The position numbers and the translations under genes are program-made. A stretch of DNA of 64,000 nucleotides from Mariprofundus sp. (GTDB lineage: Bacteria; Pseudomonadota; Zetaproteobacteria; Mariprofundales; Mariprofundaceae), in NCBI GenBank assembly GCA_030951045.1, contig JAUZQJ010000021.1, forward strand, positions 1 through 64,000. Direction: 5' to 3'. The notes beneath the pieces are model-generated. The model ran no database searches. It was not told the origin of the DNA and was given only the letters and a program-made list of their open reading frames with translations. Positions 60,105 to 64,000 of this stretch are shown here, piece by piece (position 1 is the first letter of the stretch; each line of letters begins with the position of its first letter).

Positions 60105-60674
60105 TTGACCAATGTTGTGAGTGTGCGTAACAGGCTTCGTGCTTTGCGTATCACTCGGATACTACGGCAGGGTGGTTGTATTGCGCATGCCACTGCCACG
60201 TTACCGGGTATTGCCGCGAATCCAAATAGCAAACCAGGCGTTAGACAACTTCAGCGTTTCAAACAACGACAAGGGCCATTTTTACTGCTGGCTGATTCTA
60301 TTGAAACAGCCTTGCGGCAGGCGCGTTATATTTCACCGGTCTTACGTAAAACGGCGCGTTCATGCTGGCCGGGGCCAGTGACATTGATTATTCCGGCCAA
60401 ACCCGGGCTGCATTCCGCATGCTATAAAAATGCTAGTTTGGCTATTCGTGTAGATGCATCTGAGACAACCAGAGTACTGGCTAAAGCTTGTGGCGGCCTA
60501 TTGTTGTCGTCCAGCTTGAATCGAAAAAAGAAAAAAACCTATAAACCTGATCGTAAAACAGAGCTGCGATTTTCCACTTTTTTGAGTGCCAGACTTAACT
60601 GTGATCAAAGTTCGGGAAAAGCCTCAAAAATCATGCGTGTATGGCGTAATCATTGCACTGTGCTTAGAGCATGA
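60105..60674 (+). CDS. Divergent Sua5/YciO/YrdC-domain protein
   Basis: LPGIAANPNSKPGVRQLQRFKQRQ.., SCWPGPVTLIIPAKPGL.., SLAIRVDASETTRVLAKACGGLLLSSSLN. Confidence 0.75.
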   Translation: MTNVVSVRNRLRALRITRILRQGGCIAHATATLPGIAANPNSKPGVRQLQRFKQRQGPFLLLADSIETALRQARYISPVLRKTARSCWPGPVTLIIPAKPGLHSACYKNASLAIRVDASETTRVLAKACGGLLLSSSLNRKKKKTYKPDRKTELRFSTFLSARLNCDQSSGKASKIMRVWRNHCTVLRA

Positions 60675-60688
60675 CGTGGCAGGATTGA

Positions 60689-62389
60689 ATGGCTAACATG
60701 CCGCCCATGCAATCATTTCCTGAACTATTAAAAAAACTGTGGCAACGATTAGGTTCGATGTCACTGGCTATTATTCTACTAATGGTATTGGCCATTGCCT
60801 CTGTTATTGGCACGGTGCTGTTACAAAATCAGAACCAGACAGATTACCTACAACAATTTGGGCCATTATGGTATTGGGTATTTCGCTCGCTTGGTCTATT
60901 CGATATGTATCATACCTGGTGGTTTATTACGCTACTTGGTTTTCTGATGGTTTCACTTTCATCCTGTTTGTGGCGCAATGTGCCAAAATTCACAAAAGAG
61001 ATGCGCGCACGAAAAGGAACAATCAGTGCACGTGCTCTGGCTCGAATGAAACTGCAAGAGCAATGGCCGTTAACATCCGATATATCCATTGATTCCCTGC
61101 AAGAGACATTCCGTAGCCGTTTGTATGGTTGGGAATTCAAACAGACTGAAGAAAACGGTGTGCATTATGTTCGGGCTGATAAGGGGCGTTTTCAAAAAGT
61201 AGGTTATATCAGCGTGCATTCAGCAATGTTGATTATTTTGATTGGTGGCTGGATGAGTGTGGAGTTTGGTTTCCGTGGTAATATGGCTGTGCCAGAAGGA
61301 GCTAAGGGTCATACAATTGAATTTTTGAAGGGAACGGATACAGCGACGTTGGATATGCCTTTTGAGGTGCGTTGTAACTCTTTTGTAATTGACTTTTTTC
61401 CAACAGGTGCACCTAAAGAGTTTCGTAGTAATTTAACCATTATTGATGATGGTAAAGAAGTGCTGACAACCGACATTATTGTCAATGAGCCACTATTGTA
61501 TAAAGATGTCTATATCTATCAGGCCAGCTTTGGTGATGGCGGTTCTGATATCACGTTCAAACTATATAATATGGATGGAACGGCGGAGACACGTACAGCT
61601 AAAACAAGTGTTTATAAGAGTTGGACGGATGAAAAAACAGACATAACGCTTAAGGTGACGGATTTTAAACCTTATAATGTTGAAAATATGGCAAACCCTG
61701 GTGAGCCGGTAAACTTTAAAGATCTCGGACCATCTGTGATCTATGAAATTCGTGGGCCGGGTCTGAAACCCGCTAAGATTAAAGCGTATATGAATCCATT
61801 TTTTGATATTAAAGGTAAAAATATGGGATCATGGTTGCAGGTTTCTCTAACCGGTGATGCGGCTGATTTTCAGTCGGTGGGCTTGGGTCTTGATTTGACC
61901 AATCCGCAAGAGTGGAAGCTGTTTCATGCGTTTATGAGCCATCTCAGCACTACGGATGTTACGCAAGAGAAAACGAAACGCATGCGCTCAGCCTTTAAAA
62001 TGGCAATGCAGGATGTGTTTGGTGATGAACGGCCTGAAAACTTTCAGGAGATGGCAGTACGCACCATGGAAGCAATGCAGACTTTGCCTCAAATTCCATG
62101 GCCATATATTCCAATGCTGGATGATTACACTCACGTATATTATACCGGTTTACAGTTGGCTAAAGACCCGGGCATGAATGTGGTTTGGGTTGGTAGTGGT
62201 ATTCTGGTGATTGGCTTGTGTATTATGTTTTATATGCCACATCGTAAACTGTGGTTGGTGATACGACCTGAAAATGATGGAATAACCGTAGTTTTTGCAG
62301 GTTTAACCAATCGAAATCATATGGCATTTAAACAAACGTTTAATGATTTGTTCACGCAGTTTGATCAAGATTTCAAGCCTAAGATTTAA
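60689..62389 (+). CDS. resB: Cytochrome c biogenesis protein ResB (system II)
   Basis: LWQRLGSMSLAIILLMVLAIASVIGTVLLQNQ.., LFDMYHTWWFITLLGFLMVSLSSCLWRNVP. Confidence 0.95.
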   Translation: MANMPPMQSFPELLKKLWQRLGSMSLAIILLMVLAIASVIGTVLLQNQNQTDYLQQFGPLWYWVFRSLGLFDMYHTWWFITLLGFLMVSLSSCLWRNVPKFTKEMRARKGTISARALARMKLQEQWPLTSDISIDSLQETFRSRLYGWEFKQTEENGVHYVRADKGRFQKVGYISVHSAMLIILIGGWMSVEFGFRGNMAVPEGAKGHTIEFLKGTDTATLDMPFEVRCNSFVIDFFPTGAPKEFRSNLTIIDDGKEVLTTDIIVNEPLLYKDVYIYQASFGDGGSDITFKLYNMDGTAETRTAKTSVYKSWTDEKTDITLKVTDFKPYNVENMANPGEPVNFKDLGPSVIYEIRGPGLKPAKIKAYMNPFFDIKGKNMGSWLQVSLTGDAADFQSVGLGLDLTNPQEWKLFHAFMSHLSTTDVTQEKTKRMRSAFKMAMQDVFGDERPENFQEMAVRTMEAMQTLPQIPWPYIPMLDDYTHVYYTGLQLAKDPGMNVVWVGSGILVIGLCIMFYMPHRKLWLVIRPENDGITVVFAGLTNRNHMAFKQTFNDLFTQFDQDFKPKI

Positions 62390-62400
62390 GGAGTAACTAT

Positions 62401-63642
62401 ATGACTAGCAGTACAGCTGAAATATCTTTTTATAGTAGTATGAATGCGGGTCGCATCGCTCTGATGCGTTTTTACGCCTATATTGGCTTGGCGCTCGGTA
62501 TAGCAGGACTGGCTATGTATGGGCAGAGTGGTTACAACGAAGATGCATTCCTTTATCAGATTCTCAGTATGCAGGGATTAATCTGGGGCGGAACAGGCGC
62601 GCTGTTAGGCAGTGGTGTGGCGATGATTGTATCAGCCATGAAACCGGCCATGTTACAGGGTAAAGTTGCAGGTAATACTGTGCCATGGTTTGATGGCATG
62701 TTATTGATGGTTACATTGGCTGTGATCGCAGCTCAATTTGAACCAGCACGTGAATTTATTACCTATGAAGATCAGTCCAATCTGTTGGCACCAAGCATTG
62801 TAATGACGATGAACATGCTGTTGGTCTTTTCTGCGGTGACCTATATTGCATATCTGTTTGCTCCGGCAGAATTTATAGGCCGTTTGGCAACGGGAACCGC
62901 CTATTTGGGTGTTTTCGCTGCCGGTACTGCTCTGCTGTTACGTTGGCATGAGTCCTATCTGTTTGATATGGAAATTGGGCATGCTCCGGTTTCTAATCTG
63001 TACGAAGTGTTTATTTTCATGTTTATTATCACCGCTGCTGTCTATCTCTCGTTTGAACGCCGTTATAATGCTCGGGCAATGGGTGCGTTTGTGATGTCGA
63101 TAGTTGCTGCGGGTGTGTTCTTTGGTATCTGGCTGGATTCTGTAGGTCAGGGGCTGATTAAACCGTTGGTGCCGGCACTGCAGTCATACTGGATGAAAAT
63201 TCATGTGCCTATGAACTTTGTTGGTTATGGTTCGTTCGCAGTTGCCTGTGGTGCAGGTATGGCTTATCTGGTGCGTTACAGGTTGGAAGCCAAAGGTGGT
63301 ACAGCCAAAATGCTGGCCGTGTTCCCGAGTCTGGAGCAACTGGATCAACTGGCATATAAAGCTGTAGCGGTAGGTTTTCCGGCCTTTACGCTGGCAACCA
63401 TACTTGGCGCTGCTTGGGCTGCTGAAGCATGGGGTGGTTACTGGTCCTGGGATCCCAAAGAGACATGGGCTTTGATTGTCTGGTTGGTTTACGGTGCATA
63501 TCTGCATGCGCGTGTATCACATGGTTGGCATGGTAAGGCGCTGGCCTGGTGGGCAGTAGCAGGCTTCCTGGTAACAGTATTCTGCTTCCTGGGTGTAAAT
63601 ATGTATCTTTCAGGTCTTCATTCATATGGTCGTCTCACTTGA
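62401..63642 (+). CDS. ccsB: Cytochrome c biogenesis protein CcsB/ResC (system II)
   Basis: WAAEAWGGYWSWDPKETWALIVWLVYGAYLHARV tryptophan-rich haem motif. Confidence 0.96.
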   Translation: MTSSTAEISFYSSMNAGRIALMRFYAYIGLALGIAGLAMYGQSGYNEDAFLYQILSMQGLIWGGTGALLGSGVAMIVSAMKPAMLQGKVAGNTVPWFDGMLLMVTLAVIAAQFEPAREFITYEDQSNLLAPSIVMTMNMLLVFSAVTYIAYLFAPAEFIGRLATGTAYLGVFAAGTALLLRWHESYLFDMEIGHAPVSNLYEVFIFMFIITAAVYLSFERRYNARAMGAFVMSIVAAGVFFGIWLDSVGQGLIKPLVPALQSYWMKIHVPMNFVGYGSFAVACGAGMAYLVRYRLEAKGGTAKMLAVFPSLEQLDQLAYKAVAVGFPAFTLATILGAAWAAEAWGGYWSWDPKETWALIVWLVYGAYLHARVSHGWHGKALAWWAVAGFLVTVFCFLGVNMYLSGLHSYGRLT

Positions 63643-63738
63643 TTTAAAACTGTGCTATACTGTCGGCGGTAGTAAGTTATAATCCGTTCTGATCAGTGAG
63701 ATCGAGCACATATTTTACTCCTTTAGGGGCTATTTATC

Positions 63739-64000
63739 ATGAGACCATTGCGTAAAATTATTTTTCCAGCCGCTGGCATGGGCACGCGTTTTTTGCCCGC
63801 GACAAAAGCTAGTCCAAAGGAAATGTTGACCATCGTTGATAAGCCATTGATTCAATATGGCGTTGAAGAAGCGCTGGCTGCAGGCATGGATCAGATCATC
63901 ATGATCACTGGCCGTGGTAAGCGGGCGATTGAAGACCATTTTGATATTTCTGCTGAGCTTGAAGCGAACCTTAAAAGAGCCGGGAAAAGTAAATTATACA
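63739..64000 (+). CDS. galU: UTP-glucose-1-phosphate uridylyltransferase, N-terminal part (runs off right edge)
   Basis: [69 protein letters not shown]. Confidence 0.97.
   Translation, partial: MRPLRKIIFPAAGMGTRFLPATKASPKEMLTIVDKPLIQYGVEEALAAGMDQIIMITGRGKRAIEDHFDISAELEANLKRAGKSKLY

Overview
This 64 kb window is a gene-dense bacterial chromosomal segment. It looks proteobacterial, possibly a Zetaproteobacterium or similar marine chemolithotroph, but that is an inference from gene content only. I found no rRNA, tRNA, CRISPR array, transposase or prophage. Main blocks, left to right: (1) pepN (partial), a hotdog thioesterase, fmt, def and a MIF-family tautomerase, next to a complete Rnf operon (rnfABCDGE plus a small membrane ORF). 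(2) A DUF547 protein and an SDR. (3) A two-subunit 2-oxoacid:ferredoxin oxidoreductase convergent with a 1163-aa flavoprotein that looks like a single-chain fusion of the two Nfn subunits. (4) thiC, a CBS protein, tsaE, carbonic anhydrase and a PilT/PilU ATPase. (5) A signalling block: FIST protein coupled to a hybrid histidine kinase, plus two more hybrid kinases. (6) PyrD (class 1B-like), a nuclease, an M48 peptidase, an Spx/ArsC-like protein, a RibD-like reductase and a glycine-zipper protein. (7) aspC, an AsmA/YdbH-like protein, gatBAC, aroK and purH. (8) An XRE-cupin regulator translationally coupled to a group-4-hydrogenase-like/complex-I-like operon with tandem hyfB paralogues, whose 'catalytic' subunit lacks the NiFe cysteines (Ehr-type). 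(9) purD, purE, a divergent YrdC protein, resB, ccsB and the start of galU. The most interesting items are the NiFe-less Hyf/Ehr operon with duplicated antiporter subunits, the NfnA-NfnB-like fusion beside the oxoacid:ferredoxin oxidoreductase, and a dispersed intergenic repeat family.
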